From: Pseudomonas protegens CHA0 | Lineage (GTDB): Bacteria; Pseudomonadota; Gammaproteobacteria; Pseudomonadales; Pseudomonadaceae | Reading direction: 5' to 3' | Assembly (NCBI RefSeq): GCF_000397205.1 | Contig: NC_021237.1 | Location: forward strand, 249,001-313,000 | DNA length: 64,000 nucleotides | Notes under the pieces: model-generated | The model's database searches: none | What the model was told of the DNA's origin: nothing | The model's input: the letters and a program-made list of their open reading frames with translations, nothing else | Position numbers and translations under genes: made by a program | Shown here: positions 35,590-43,709 of the stretch, piece by piece | Layout of the letters: each line of letters starts with the position of its first letter | Numbering within the stretch: position 1 is the first letter of the stretch

Positions 35590-36788
35590 CAGATGGTCCC
35601 CCGCAGCGGCGGGTTCTGCTGGTTCAGGTAGTAGTTGCCCACCGCGTGGTACTTCCAGCGCACCGGGTCGTGCAGGGTGTGCACCCGGGCGTTGCGCCAG
35701 TGGCGGTCCAGGCCGTGCTCGGCCAGGGTCGCCTGGCTGCCCGCCAGTTCGAACAGGGTGCTGCCGGCGGCCAGGGAGATTTCCGTGCTCAGGGCGCGGA
35801 CCTCGGCCACGGCGATGGACGCGGCGGCCACGGTGTCGGCGTTGGTGTCGGCCTGGGCCCGGTCGAGGAATTCCCCGGCGCGCTCCAGCAGGGCCTCGGT
35901 GGCGTGCAGGCGGATGCTCAGGTGGCCGAAGCTCTTGATGGTCAGCGGGTCGTCGGTGGCCTTGTCGTTGCCGGAGTCGATCCACGGCCGGGTCTTGGTG
36001 CGCACAAAGCGCAGGGCGTCTTCATAGGCGGCGCGGGCGATGCCGGTGTCGATGGCGGCGTGGAGGATCTGCGCCAGCGGGCCGACTGGGGTCGGGCGCT
36101 CGAAGGCGCTCTGGAACGGCACCACGTCGGCCTCGTCCACCCACACGTTGTCGAATTGCACCGAGCCGCTGCCGGTGGTGCGCTGGCCGAAGCCGCTCCA
36201 GTCGTCGATCACGTCCAGGCCCTGGGCGTCGGCGGGGACGAAGGCCAGTTGCTGCACGCCGTGTTCATCCACCACCGAGGTGGGGATGCGCTGGGCGTAG
36301 AGGGCGCCGGTGGCGTAGAACTTGCGCCCGTCGATGCGGTAGCCCGGGCCGTTGCTGTCGCGGCTCAGGCGGGTGGTGCGGTCGTGGGCGGTCTTGGTGC
36401 CCAGCTCGGCCAGGGCGTTGCCGAAACGCCGGCCGGCCAGGACTTCGGCATACAGCCGCTGCTTCTGCGGCTCGCTGCCATTCACCCGCAGCACTTCCAG
36501 GGCGTAGAAATGGTTCTGCGGGATCTGCCCCAGGGAGGCGTCGGCTTCGGCGATCAGGGCGATGACCTTGGCCAGGGTGACGTTGGAAACCCCGGCGCCG
36601 CCGTATTCCTTGGGCACGCTGATGCCCCACAGGCCGGAGCGGGAAAAGGCTTCCAGCTCGGGGTGCGGCAGGCGCCGCTCGCGGTCGCGCAGGGCGCTGT
36701 CGCGCTTGAAATCTTCCGCCAGGTCGCTGGCGACAATCAGGGCTTGCTCATCGCTGGTAATGACCGCGACGTGTTGGGAAAGAGACAT
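35589..36788 (-). CDS. SfnB-family sulfur acquisition oxidoreductase (copy 2)
   Basis: 399 aa, acyl-CoA-dehydrogenase fold flavoprotein. Segments: ISVPKEYGGAGVSNVTLA (N-domain), WSGFGQRTTGSGSVQFDNVWV (beta domain), and DRHWRNARVHTLHDPVRWKYHAVGNYYLN (C-terminus), typical of SfnB/DszC-like oxygenases that lack the dehydrogenase base. GGAG precedes ATG 36788. Its C-terminal 30 residues are nearly the same as in the copy upstream, so they arose by duplication. Both precede the NtaA-type enzyme in one operon. Confidence 0.9.
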   Translation of the reverse strand: MSLSQHVAVITSDEQALIVASDLAEDFKRDSALRDRERRLPHPELEAFSRSGLWGISVPKEYGGAGVSNVTLAKVIALIAEADASLGQIPQNHFYALEVLRVNGSEPQKQRLYAEVLAGRRFGNALAELGTKTAHDRTTRLSRDSNGPGYRIDGRKFYATGALYAQRIPTSVVDEHGVQQLAFVPADAQGLDVIDDWSGFGQRTTGSGSVQFDNVWVDEADVVPFQSAFERPTPVGPLAQILHAAIDTGIARAAYEDALRFVRTKTRPWIDSGNDKATDDPLTIKSFGHLSIRLHATEALLERAGEFLDRAQADTNADTVAAASIAVAEVRALSTEISLAAGSTLFELAGSQATLAEHGLDRHWRNARVHTLHDPVRWKYHAVGNYYLNQQNPPLRGTI

Positions 36789-36827
36789 GTGTTTCTCCAG
36801 AGATCTGGTCAAAAGCGTTCTGCGCGG

Positions 36828-38069
36828 TTAAATCCAGGAGTGCCGGGCAGGCAAGGTGCCGTTCAGGTGATAGGTGCCCACGGCGTGGTACTTCCAGCGC
36901 ACCGGGTCGTGCAGGGTGTGCACCCGGGCGTTGCGCCAGTGACGGTCGAGGTTGAATTCGGCGAGGGTGGCGCGGCTGCCAGCCAGCTCGAAGAGCTTTT
37001 CACTGGCCAGCAGCGAGATCTCGGTGGTCAGCACCTTGGTTTCGGCCACGGCGATGGAGGCGCGGGCCGCGGACTCGGCAGTGATCGGCGCCGCGCTGAC
37101 CTGGTCCAGCACCTGCCCGGCCTTGCGCAGCAGGGCTTCGGCGGCGTGCAGTTCGATCTGCAGCTTGCCGATGTCGGCGATCACATACAGGTCATCGCCG
37201 GCCCGCTCGACGTTGGCATCGATCCACGGGCGTGCTCGTTCACGAACGAAACGGATGGCGTCGGCCACGGCTTCCCGGGCGATGCCGGCGTCAATGGCGG
37301 CCTGGATCAGCTGGGATACCGCGCCCTGGATATTCGGTGTTTCGTTGATCCGCCAGTTGTCCAGCACCAGCTCGGCGTCCACCCGCACATCGTTGAGCAG
37401 GATGGTGCCGCTGGCGGTGGTGCGCTGGCCGAAGCCCGACCAGTCGTCGACGATGCGCAGCCCCGGGGTGCCACGACGGACGAAGGCCAGCACCTGGCGG
37501 CCTTCCTCGTTGAGCGCCTTGACCGCCACCCAGTGGGCGAACAGGGCGCCGGTGGAGTAGAACTTCTGGCCATTGATCACGTGGCCGTCGGCGTCGGCGG
37601 TGATCCGTGCCTTGAGTTCCAGGGTGTTCTTGGTGCCGCGTTCCGGGCCGGCATTGCCGATGCGCCAGCCTTCCAGGACGCTCTGCAGCAGCTGTTTCTT
37701 CTGCCGCTCGGTGCCGCAGCCGAGAATCAGGCCGAGGATGCCGAACTGGTTCTGCGGGATCTGCCCCAGGGCCGGGTCGGCCGCGGAAATGATGGCGAAG
37801 ACTTCGGCCAGGGTGACGAAGGAAACCTGTGGCCCGCCGTAGGCGCGGGGCACGGAAATACTGCCCAGGCCGCTGCGGGTGAATTGTTCGATCTGCGCCC
37901 AGGGCAGCTTGCGCTGGCGGTCGCGCTGGGCGGCCTGCTGGCGGGCCGCGTCGGCCAATTCATGGGCAGCCTGAAGGGCTTCGGCGTCGTTGCGCAGAAC
38001 CCGAGCGGGCAGCAAAAGGGGAGCGATATCCAGGTCACTCTGGACCTGGGCTTCGATCAGACTGGACAT
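36828..38069 (-). CDS. SfnB-family sulfur acquisition oxidoreductase (copy 1)
   Basis: 413 aa, same family and domain order as the next gene. ISVPRAYGGPQVSFVTLAEV, SGFGQRTTASGTILLNDVRV and RHWRNARVHTLHDPVRWKYHAVGTYHLN are clear. ATG 38069 has AAGGAG at good distance (38080-38085). First gene of the SfnB-SfnB-monooxygenase-metQNI transcript. The two copies may act on different organosulfur substrates or form a mixed complex; this is inference. Confidence 0.9.
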   Translation of the reverse strand: MSSLIEAQVQSDLDIAPLLLPARVLRNDAEALQAAHELADAARQQAAQRDRQRKLPWAQIEQFTRSGLGSISVPRAYGGPQVSFVTLAEVFAIISAADPALGQIPQNQFGILGLILGCGTERQKKQLLQSVLEGWRIGNAGPERGTKNTLELKARITADADGHVINGQKFYSTGALFAHWVAVKALNEEGRQVLAFVRRGTPGLRIVDDWSGFGQRTTASGTILLNDVRVDAELVLDNWRINETPNIQGAVSQLIQAAIDAGIAREAVADAIRFVRERARPWIDANVERAGDDLYVIADIGKLQIELHAAEALLRKAGQVLDQVSAAPITAESAARASIAVAETKVLTTEISLLASEKLFELAGSRATLAEFNLDRHWRNARVHTLHDPVRWKYHAVGTYHLNGTLPARHSWI

Positions 38070-38229
38070 CAGTGCCACTCCTTGGCTGCACGCAATGCCC
38101 TGGCGATCTGCACTGGGGTGATTGTGTTCCGGACCATACCTACCTCACATCTTTTGGATAGGCCGCGTCATGCGGCGAAATCAGAATCAAGAATGTCCGG
38201 TGGTCCGGTGCATATACCCTATGCGCGTA

Positions 38230-38265
38230 TAAAAATTAAATAAACTAACTTTTAGGAATATGAAT
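38230..38265. promoter_or_regulatory. AT-rich site with AAGGAATA-like motif upstream of SfnB operon
   Basis: AACTTTTAGGAATATG (38247-38262) within a run of about 35 AT-rich bases, about 180 bases upstream of the SfnB gene. It is very close to AACTTTAAGGAATATA at 3879. It could serve the SfnB operon; no gene lies on the right until the REP array. Confidence 0.42.
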
Positions 38266-38372
38266 AGAAGGGTTGAATCGAAGCCCGCAGGCGTTATGGA
38301 TCAAGGCCTTAGCGTGCTTCCACGGCTGTGGTTCTAGCGACGAATGTCCCACAAACCACCCCGTACCTGCAC

Positions 38373-38663
38373 GTAGGAGCTGGCTTGCCAGCGAATGCGT
38401 CCGCGAGGGCGGTGCAAGGCTCGAGGGCCTTTTCGCCGGCAAGCCGGCTCCTACGGGGGAGGGGGCGTGATCTGCTGTAGGAGCTGGCTTGCCAGCGAAT
38501 GCGTCCGCGAGGGCGGTGCAAGGCTTGAGGGCCTTTTCGCCGGCAAGCCGGCTCCTACGGGGGAGGGGGCGTGATCTGCTGTAGGAGCTGGCTTGCCAGC
38601 GAATGCGTCCGCGAGGGCGGTGCAAGGCTCAAGGGCCTCTTCGCCGGCAAGCCGGCTCCTACA
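38373..38663. repeat. Three REP pairs in exact 104-base tandem array
   Basis: Units begin at 38373, 38477 and 38581, each GTAGGAGCTGGC...CCGGCTCCTAC followed by the same GGGGGAGGGGGCGTGATCTG spacer. The near identity of units and spacers means recent tandem duplication. The last unit supplies the TAG stop codon of the ABC ATPase gene on the minus strand (38659-38661). Confidence 0.93.
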
Positions 38664-39420
38664 AGGGGGCGTGGCTTGCGCCGAGGAACTTGCTGAGAAA
38701 CTGTCGGGTGCGTTCGTGCTGGGGGTTGGCGAACAGCGCCTTGGCTTCGCCCTGTTCGACGATCACCCCCTTGTCGAAGAAGATCACCCGGTTGGCCACG
38801 TCCCGGGCAAAGCCCATCTCGTGGGTGACGATGACCATGGTGCGTTTCTCTTCGGCCAGGCTGCGGATGGTGGCCAGTACTTCACCCACCAGCTCCGGGT
38901 CCAGGGCCGAGGTGGGTTCGTCGAACAGGATCACCCGCGGTTCCATGGCCAGGGCCCGGGCGATCGCTACCCGCTGTTGCTGGCCGCCGGACAGGCGCCT
39001 GGGGTAGGCATCTTCCTTACCTGCCAGCCCGACCTTGGCCAGCAGCGCGCGACCCAGGGCGACGGCTTGCTCCCGCGGGGTTTTCTTCACCACCAGCGGG
39101 CCTTCGATGACGTTCTCCAGGGCGGTGCGGTGGGGGAACAGGTTGAAGTTCTGGAACACGAAGCCCACTTGCTGGCGCAACTGGCGGATCCGGCCCTGCT
39201 GATGGCTCAGGGGGATGCCGCTGTCGATGCTGATGTCACCGATGCGGATGCGGCCGCTGGTGGGTTCTTCGAGAAAATTCAGGCAGCGCAGGAAGGTGGT
39301 CTTGCCCGAGCCGCTGGGGCCGATGATGGCGACCACTTCGCCTTCCTTGACCTCCAGGTCGATGCCATTGAGCACCGTCTGGCCCTTGAACTGCTTGGTC
39401 AGTTTTTCCACCACGATCAT
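38659..39420 (-). CDS. Cystine-type ABC transporter ATP-binding protein
   Basis: 253 aa ABC ATPase of the polar amino-acid class, close to TcyN/YecC. Walker [11 protein letters not shown]-loop [11 protein letters not shown], signature LSGGQQQR, Walker [21 protein letters not shown] 39420 is chosen because the family begins [11 protein letters not shown]. It lies 4 bases after the permease stop. The gene ends inside a REP element that provides its stop codon. Confidence 0.92.
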   Translation of the reverse strand: MIVVEKLTKQFKGQTVLNGIDLEVKEGEVVAIIGPSGSGKTTFLRCLNFLEEPTSGRIRIGDISIDSGIPLSHQQGRIRQLRQQVGFVFQNFNLFPHRTALENVIEGPLVVKKTPREQAVALGRALLAKVGLAGKEDAYPRRLSGGQQQRVAIARALAMEPRVILFDEPTSALDPELVGEVLATIRSLAEEKRTMVIVTHEMGFARDVANRVIFFDKGVIVEQGEAKALFANPQHERTRQFLSKFLGASHAPL

Positions 39421-39424
39421 GGCT

Positions 39425-40090
39425 TCAGGACTCCTGGTCGTGCCGATTGACCCGCTCTTCAAGCCGGTTCTGCAGGTGCGCGAGCACGCTGGCGAGAATC
39501 CAGTAGATCAGGGCGGCGGCAAGATACATGGTGAAGATTTCGAAGGTGCGGGCGGTGATCAGCTGCGCCTGGCGGAACAGTTCAGGCACCTGGATGGTGG
39601 CGGCCAGGGCCGTGTCCTTGACCAGGGAAATGAAGCTGTTGCCCAGCGGCGGCAGGGCCGTGCGCATGGCTTGGGGCAGGATCGCCCGGCGCAGGGTCTG
39701 CGCGCGGGTCATGCCGATGCTGGCGGCGGCTTCCCATTGGCCACGCTCGATGGAGCCGATGGCAGCCCTGAGGATTTCACAGGCATAGGCCGCCATGTTC
39801 AGGGAGAAACCGATCAGTGCCGCGGGCAGCGGGTCCAGTTCCAGCCCCAGTTGCGGCAGGCCGTAATAGATCACGAAGAGCTGCACCAAGAGCGGCGTGC
39901 CGCGAAAGAACGACACGTAGATGCGGGCGATCCAGCTCACCAGGGCCAGGCGCGACAGGCGCATCAAGGCCAGGCCAAAGCCCAGCAGCAGCCCGAAGAA
40001 CATGCCGCCGAGGCTGAGGATGACCGTGTAGTACGCGCCTTTGAGAAGAAATGGCGCTGATTCCAGCGCCAGTTGCAGGCCTGCTTCCAT
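39425..40090 (-). CDS. Cystine-type ABC transporter permease
   Basis: 221 aa, close to TcyL/Yec[30 protein letters not shown] is the family N-terminal mark, and the EAA loop is [25 protein letters not shown]. Its ATG overlaps the stop of the binding-protein gene (position 40090). It forms the cystine import channel with the ATPase. Confidence 0.92.
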   Translation of the reverse strand: MEAGLQLALESAPFLLKGAYYTVILSLGGMFFGLLLGFGLALMRLSRLALVSWIARIYVSFFRGTPLLVQLFVIYYGLPQLGLELDPLPAALIGFSLNMAAYACEILRAAIGSIERGQWEAAASIGMTRAQTLRRAILPQAMRTALPPLGNSFISLVKDTALAATIQVPELFRQAQLITARTFEIFTMYLAAALIYWILASVLAHLQNRLEERVNRHDQES

Positions 40091-40887
40091 TATTGGGTGA
40101 CGTCAGCGTTGAAGTATTTTTCCGAGAGTTTTTTCAACGTGCCGTCCGCCCGCAGTTCCTCAATGGCCTTGTTCACCGCCGCCAGCAGCTCAGGTTCGCC
40201 CTTGCGCAGGGCCACGCCGGCTTCCTGGCGGGAGAAGGGCTCGCCGGATACCACCAGGGTGTCCTTGGTTTTCTTGATCAGCTCGAAGGCCGCCAGGCGG
40301 TCCACCAGGATGGCTTCGATACGGCCTACGCGCAGGTCCTGGTACTTGGTCGGATCGTCGTCGTAGGTCTTGATGATGGCGGTGGGCACGTTGTCCTTGA
40401 GCCACTGCTCGTAGTTGGTGCCCAGGCCCACGCCGACCTTGTGCCCACCCAGGTCGGCGGCGGTCTTGAACTTGCCTTCGTCCTTCTTCTGGGTCAGGGC
40501 CTGGATGCCGGAGACGGTATAGGGGATGGAGAAATCGTACTTTTTCTTGCGCTCTTCAGAGATGGTCACCTGGTTCACCACGGCGTCCAGGCGCTTGGAC
40601 TCCAGGGCGGCGAGAATGCCGTCCCACTTGGTCGGCTGCAGCTTGACCTTGACCCCGAGCTTGTTCGCCAGGGCTTCGGAGAATTCCACCTCGAAGCCGG
40701 TCAGCTTGCCGTTTTCGTCCACATAGCTGAACGGTGGGTAGGTGCCTTCCAGGCCGACGTTGATGACTCCGGCATCCTTGATTTTCTGCAGTTGCTCGCC
40801 GGCAACCGCTTGCCCCATCAGTCCGGCACCCAAGGCCAGGCCCAGTGTGCCAATCAGCAGATTGCGACGCAGTACGGAAAAATTCAT
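40090..40887 (-). CDS. tcyJ: Cystine-binding periplasmic protein (TcyJ/FliY-like)
   Basis: 265 aa. Signal peptide (LLIGTLGLALGAGLMGQAVA), then family 3 binding domain: VINVGLEGTYPPFSYVDENG, LTGFEVEFSEALANKLGVK, VNQVTISEERKKKYDFSIPY. This closely follows E. coli FliY/TcyJ, the high-affinity cystine-binding protein. First gene of the transporter operon; D-cysteine desulfhydrase lies upstream on the same strand, as in many enterics. The AT-rich promoter with a sulfur-type motif at 41028-41070 fits CysB control. Confidence 0.9.
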   Translation of the reverse strand: MNFSVLRRNLLIGTLGLALGAGLMGQAVAGEQLQKIKDAGVINVGLEGTYPPFSYVDENGKLTGFEVEFSEALANKLGVKVKLQPTKWDGILAALESKRLDAVVNQVTISEERKKKYDFSIPYTVSGIQALTQKKDEGKFKTAADLGGHKVGVGLGTNYEQWLKDNVPTAIIKTYDDDPTKYQDLRVGRIEAILVDRLAAFELIKKTKDTLVVSGEPFSRQEAGVALRKGEPELLAAVNKAIEELRADGTLKKLSEKYFNADVTQ

Positions 40888-41027
40888 GACAAGCCCCTGT
40901 GTGTTTTCTTATGCACGATGCGGGTGGAGTTGCAGGTCAATCGATGAGGCGCGAACTGTGCTTTATCCTGCCTTAAATGCGCGTGGCGCGTCTCGTGGCA
41001 ATTGGGCCTGCGGCGCGACTATAAGAC

Positions 41028-41070
41028 GGCATTTATAGGTTTAAAAATAATATAAATTTACTTTGTTATT
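41028..41070 (-). promoter_or_regulatory. AT-rich promoter with AAGGAATAA motif before cystine transporter
   Basis: On the minus strand AAAAAGGAATAACAAAG (plus 41051-41067 reads CTTTGTTATTCCTTTTT) is followed by a long A/T run with TTTATATTATTTTTAAACC. It is the strongest match to the motif shared by the sulfur promoters and lies about 165 bases before the tcyJ start. Confidence 0.5.
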
Positions 41071-41104
41071 CCTTTTTGTTTGGCTCTCCTCGCACCATCC
41101 TTCC

Positions 41105-41188
41105 GTAGGAGCTGGCTTGCCAGAAAAGGCGGCATCGAGGGCGATGCAAGGCTCGTGGGCCTCTTTGCCGGCAAGCCGGCTCCTACAA
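41105..41188. repeat. REP element pair (inverted)
   Basis: GTAGGAGCTGGCTTGCCAG left and GCCGGCAAGCCGGCTCCTAC right; the GCGAAGGC usually after the left arm reads AAAAGGC here. Confidence 0.85.
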
Positions 41189-41211
41189 AGAACTCCATTG
41201 CCCTGACCCCG

Positions 41212-41270
41212 CAGGAGCTGGCTTGCCAGCGAAGGCGGCGTCGAGGGCGATGCAAGGCTCGCGCTGCTAC
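41212..41270. repeat. Truncated REP pair overlapping dcyD end
   Basis: Left arm GCAGGAGCTGGCTTGCCAGC and normal inner spacer, but the right arm is lost except for GCTGCTAC, which supplies the TAG stop codon of the dcyD gene on the minus strand (41267-41269). Confidence 0.7.
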
Positions 41271-42262
41271 GAGAAGGCGCCGGCGTAGGCGAACAGGGCC
41301 GGGGCGCCGCCGGTGTGCAGGAAAATCAGCGGGCCATCGTCGAAGCGCTGGCGGCCGACCCCGTCCAGCAGACCGGCCATGGCCTTGCCGGTGTATACCG
41401 GGTCCAGCAACAGGCCTTCCTGGCTGGCCAGCAGCTTGACCGCCGCCAGCGTCCCGGCATTGGGTTCACCGTAGCGCGGGGCGAAGTACTCGTCCCACAA
41501 CTGCACGTTGAAAGCGTCGGGCAGCTTCACTCCCAGCAACTCAGCGGTGCGCTCGGCCAGGCCCTGGACCTTGGGCCGCTGGTCTTCTTCGCTGCGCGAC
41601 ACGGTGACCCCGATCACCGGCAGTTGCGGCAGCACTTCGCTCAAGGCCAGGGCCAGGCCGCTGTGGGTGCCGGCGCTGCCGGAGGCCAGGACCACGGCGG
41701 CAAACTCCAGGCCGCTGTCTTCGATCTGCTGCGCCAGCTCCAGGCCGGCGCGCACGTAGCCCAGGGCCCCCAGGGCGTTGGAGCCGCCGATGGGCACCAG
41801 GTAGGGTTTCTTGCCGTTGCTGCGCAGGCGCGCGGCCAGGGCGTGCAGTTGCTCGTCGGCCTGGTCGAGGTTTTCCACCAGCTCCACCTTGGCGTCGAAC
41901 AGGTCCAGCAGCAGGCGGTTGCCATTGCCCAGGTAGTTGGGGTCTTGGGTGCCGGTGGGGTTTTCCAGCAGGGCCACGCAGCCCAGCCCCAACTTGGCGG
42001 CCAGGGCTGCGGTCTGGCGCACATGGTTGGACTGGATGGCACCGGCGGTGATCAGGGTGTCGGCGCCCTGGGCCAGGGCATCGGCGGCCAGGTATTCGAG
42101 CTTGCGCAGCTTGTTGCCGCCCATGGCCAGGGGGGTGCTGTCGTCACGCTTGACGTAGACATCGCGACCGATCCAGGCCGACAGGCGTTCGAGTTTTTCC
42201 AGGGCGGTGGTAGACCTGAGCAGGTCGAGACGGTTAAAGCGGGCGAGCTGTTGTTTGATCAT
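41267..42262 (-). CDS. dcyD: D-cysteine desulfhydrase
   Basis: 331 aa, PLP-dependent ACC-deaminase/D-cysteine desulfhydrase family. The PLP Lys is K51 in [47 protein letters not shown] and the C-terminal [15 protein letters not shown] support the assignment. It splits D-cysteine into pyruvate, ammonia and sulfide in the cytoplasm, releasing sulfur and removing a toxic amino acid. It shares its strand with the cystine importer, with REP elements between. The ribosome site before ATG 42262 is weak. Confidence 0.9.
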   Translation of the reverse strand: MIKQQLARFNRLDLLRSTTALEKLERLSAWIGRDVYVKRDDSTPLAMGGNKLRKLEYLAADALAQGADTLITAGAIQSNHVRQTAALAAKLGLGCVALLENPTGTQDPNYLGNGNRLLLDLFDAKVELVENLDQADEQLHALAARLRSNGKKPYLVPIGGSNALGALGYVRAGLELAQQIEDSGLEFAAVVLASGSAGTHSGLALALSEVLPQLPVIGVTVSRSEEDQRPKVQGLAERTAELLGVKLPDAFNVQLWDEYFAPRYGEPNAGTLAAVKLLASQEGLLLDPVYTGKAMAGLLDGVGRQRFDDGPLIFLHTGGAPALFAYAGAFS

Positions 42263-42451
42263 GGGGCCGCACGGAACAGGGAAGGTGCAAGGACTATAGG
42301 CAGCCCTTTTTGCCCGGGCAACCGCCAATCGCTTATGCGAAAAAGTGCTTGAAGCCAGACAATTAGTTCTTAAGCGCCGCCGTCGCCGGGCGTAAAGTGA
42401 TCGCCGTTTGCGCGGCCCGATTGTCCGGCCGCCCGAGTAAGGAGTCTTATC

Positions 42452-43378
42452 GTGAGCGAGCGTTCCAGCCATTGGCAATTGCAGACCATCGTTGGCCAAC
42501 TGCGTGATGCCCGTGACCAGTGGCGTACCCGCAACGGTCGGGTCAGCGGCGAGCAGGGCGGGCGTGAGCTGCCGTCGCGGGCGGCCATGGCGGAAATCCT
42601 CGAGGCCCTGTGCGGTGCCCTGTTTCCCATGCGCCTGGGGCCGGTGGACCTGCGCGAAGAGAGCGAGGATTTCTACGTGGGCCACACCCTGGACGCGGCG
42701 CTCAACGCCTTGCTGGCCCAGGCGCGCCTGGAGCTGCGCTATGTGGCCCGGCAGAGCGGCGAGGCCGATGCTGAAGTCAACGCCCGGGCGATCCGCCTGA
42801 TCCAGGATTTCGCCCTGGCCCTGCCCGGCCTGCGGGTGCTGCTGGACACCGATGTGCTGGCGGCCTATCACGGCGACCCTGCGGCCCGCAGCGTGGATGA
42901 GGTGCTGCTGTGCTACCCCGGCATCCTGGCGGTGATCCACCACCGCCTGGCGCACCATCTGTATCGCGCCGGCCTGCCGCTGTTGGCGCGGATCAGCTCG
43001 GAAATCGCCCACTCGGCCACCGGCATCGACATCCACCCGGGTGCGCAGATCGGCCGCAGCTTCTTCATCGACCACGGTACCGGCGTGGTGATCGGCGAGA
43101 CCGCGATCATCGGCGAGCGGGTGCGCATCTATCAGGCGGTGACCCTGGGCGCCAAGCGCTTCCCGGCGGACGAGGACGGCCAGTTGCAGAAGGGCCACCC
43201 GCGCCACCCGATCGTCGAGGACGACGTGGTGATCTACGCCGGCGCGACCATCCTGGGGCGCATTACCATCGGCAAGGGCTCGACCATTGGCGGCAACGTC
43301 TGGCTGACCCGCAGCGTGCCGGCCGGCTGCAACCTGACCCAGGCCAACCTGCAGCACGACGACGGCTCGCAGAAGTAG
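42452..43378 (+). CDS. epsC: Serine O-acetyltransferase (EpsC/CysE type)
   Basis: 308 aa. A helical N-terminal domain is followed by the left-handed beta-helix hexapeptide repeats ([60 protein letters not shown]). It makes O-acetylserine for cysteine synthesis. Start GTG 42452 with TAAGGAGT before it. It is divergent from dcyD. The stop codon TAG (43376-43378) is the GTAGG end of a REP element, so the C-terminus may be set by REP insertion. Confidence 0.92.
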   Translation: MSERSSHWQLQTIVGQLRDARDQWRTRNGRVSGEQGGRELPSRAAMAEILEALCGALFPMRLGPVDLREESEDFYVGHTLDAALNALLAQARLELRYVARQSGEADAEVNARAIRLIQDFALALPGLRVLLDTDVLAAYHGDPAARSVDEVLLCYPGILAVIHHRLAHHLYRAGLPLLARISSEIAHSATGIDIHPGAQIGRSFFIDHGTGVVIGETAIIGERVRIYQAVTLGAKRFPADEDGQLQKGHPRHPIVEDDVVIYAGATILGRITIGKGSTIGGNVWLTRSVPAGCNLTQANLQHDDGSQK

Positions 43379-43458
43379 GCGCTGGCTTGCCAGCGAAGGC
43401 GTCCCTGAGGGCGATGCAGGGCTTGCGGGCCTCTTCGCCGGCAAGCCGGCTCCTACGG
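43376..43458. repeat. REP element pair (inverted)
   Basis: GTAGGCGCTGGCTTGCCAGC left arm shares its TAG with the epsC stop codon; right arm GCCGGCTCCTAC. Confidence 0.87.
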
Positions 43459-43588
43459 GAGAGAGGCCGGCCCGGCAAGGGGCTTTTTCTGCTGAACGAT
43501 TGCGTTCGACACACGTCATACCCTTCCCTGAGCTAGCGTACAAAAGGTACCGCTGAGCCCTGCGATTAGTCCTGAGCCCCCTATCCAT

Positions 43589-43618
43589 GTTTAACTTGAA
43601 CGCTTGTTCAAGTTAAAC
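43589..43618. promoter_or_regulatory. Perfect 30-base palindrome upstream of betT, likely TetR-type operator
   Basis: GTTTAACTTGAAC and GTTCAAGTTAAAC are exact reverse complements around GCTT. The core TTGAACGCTTGTTCAA looks like an operator for a TetR-family repressor; BetI, the choline-responsive repressor, is the natural candidate for a choline-type transporter. No repressor gene is adjacent. No T-tract follows, so it is not a terminator. Confidence 0.65.
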
Positions 43619-43709
43619 CGGTGGTTCGCTGCCCGCTCACAACAGGAGGCTTGCCTTTGCTGAGTCCGTCTATTTCAGCCATGTTTCATCCCTTCGAGGT
43701 GCACCGTTC

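Noticed and set aside
38070..38230. Sigma-54 promoter before the SfnB operon
   Set aside because: SfnR control would predict a GG-N10-GC element, but no convincing match to TGGCAC-N5-TTGC was found on the minus strand.
35577..38243. Long open frame of 888 codons on the plus strand
   Set aside because: It lies opposite the two SfnB-family genes, which have intact flavoprotein motifs. The plus-strand translation is Val/Gly/Gln-rich with no motif, a usual product of GC-rich third positions.
38373..38663. Possible CRISPR array (regular spacing)
   Set aside because: The spacers are identical to each other and the repeats are inverted REP pairs of 80+ bases; no cas genes are nearby.
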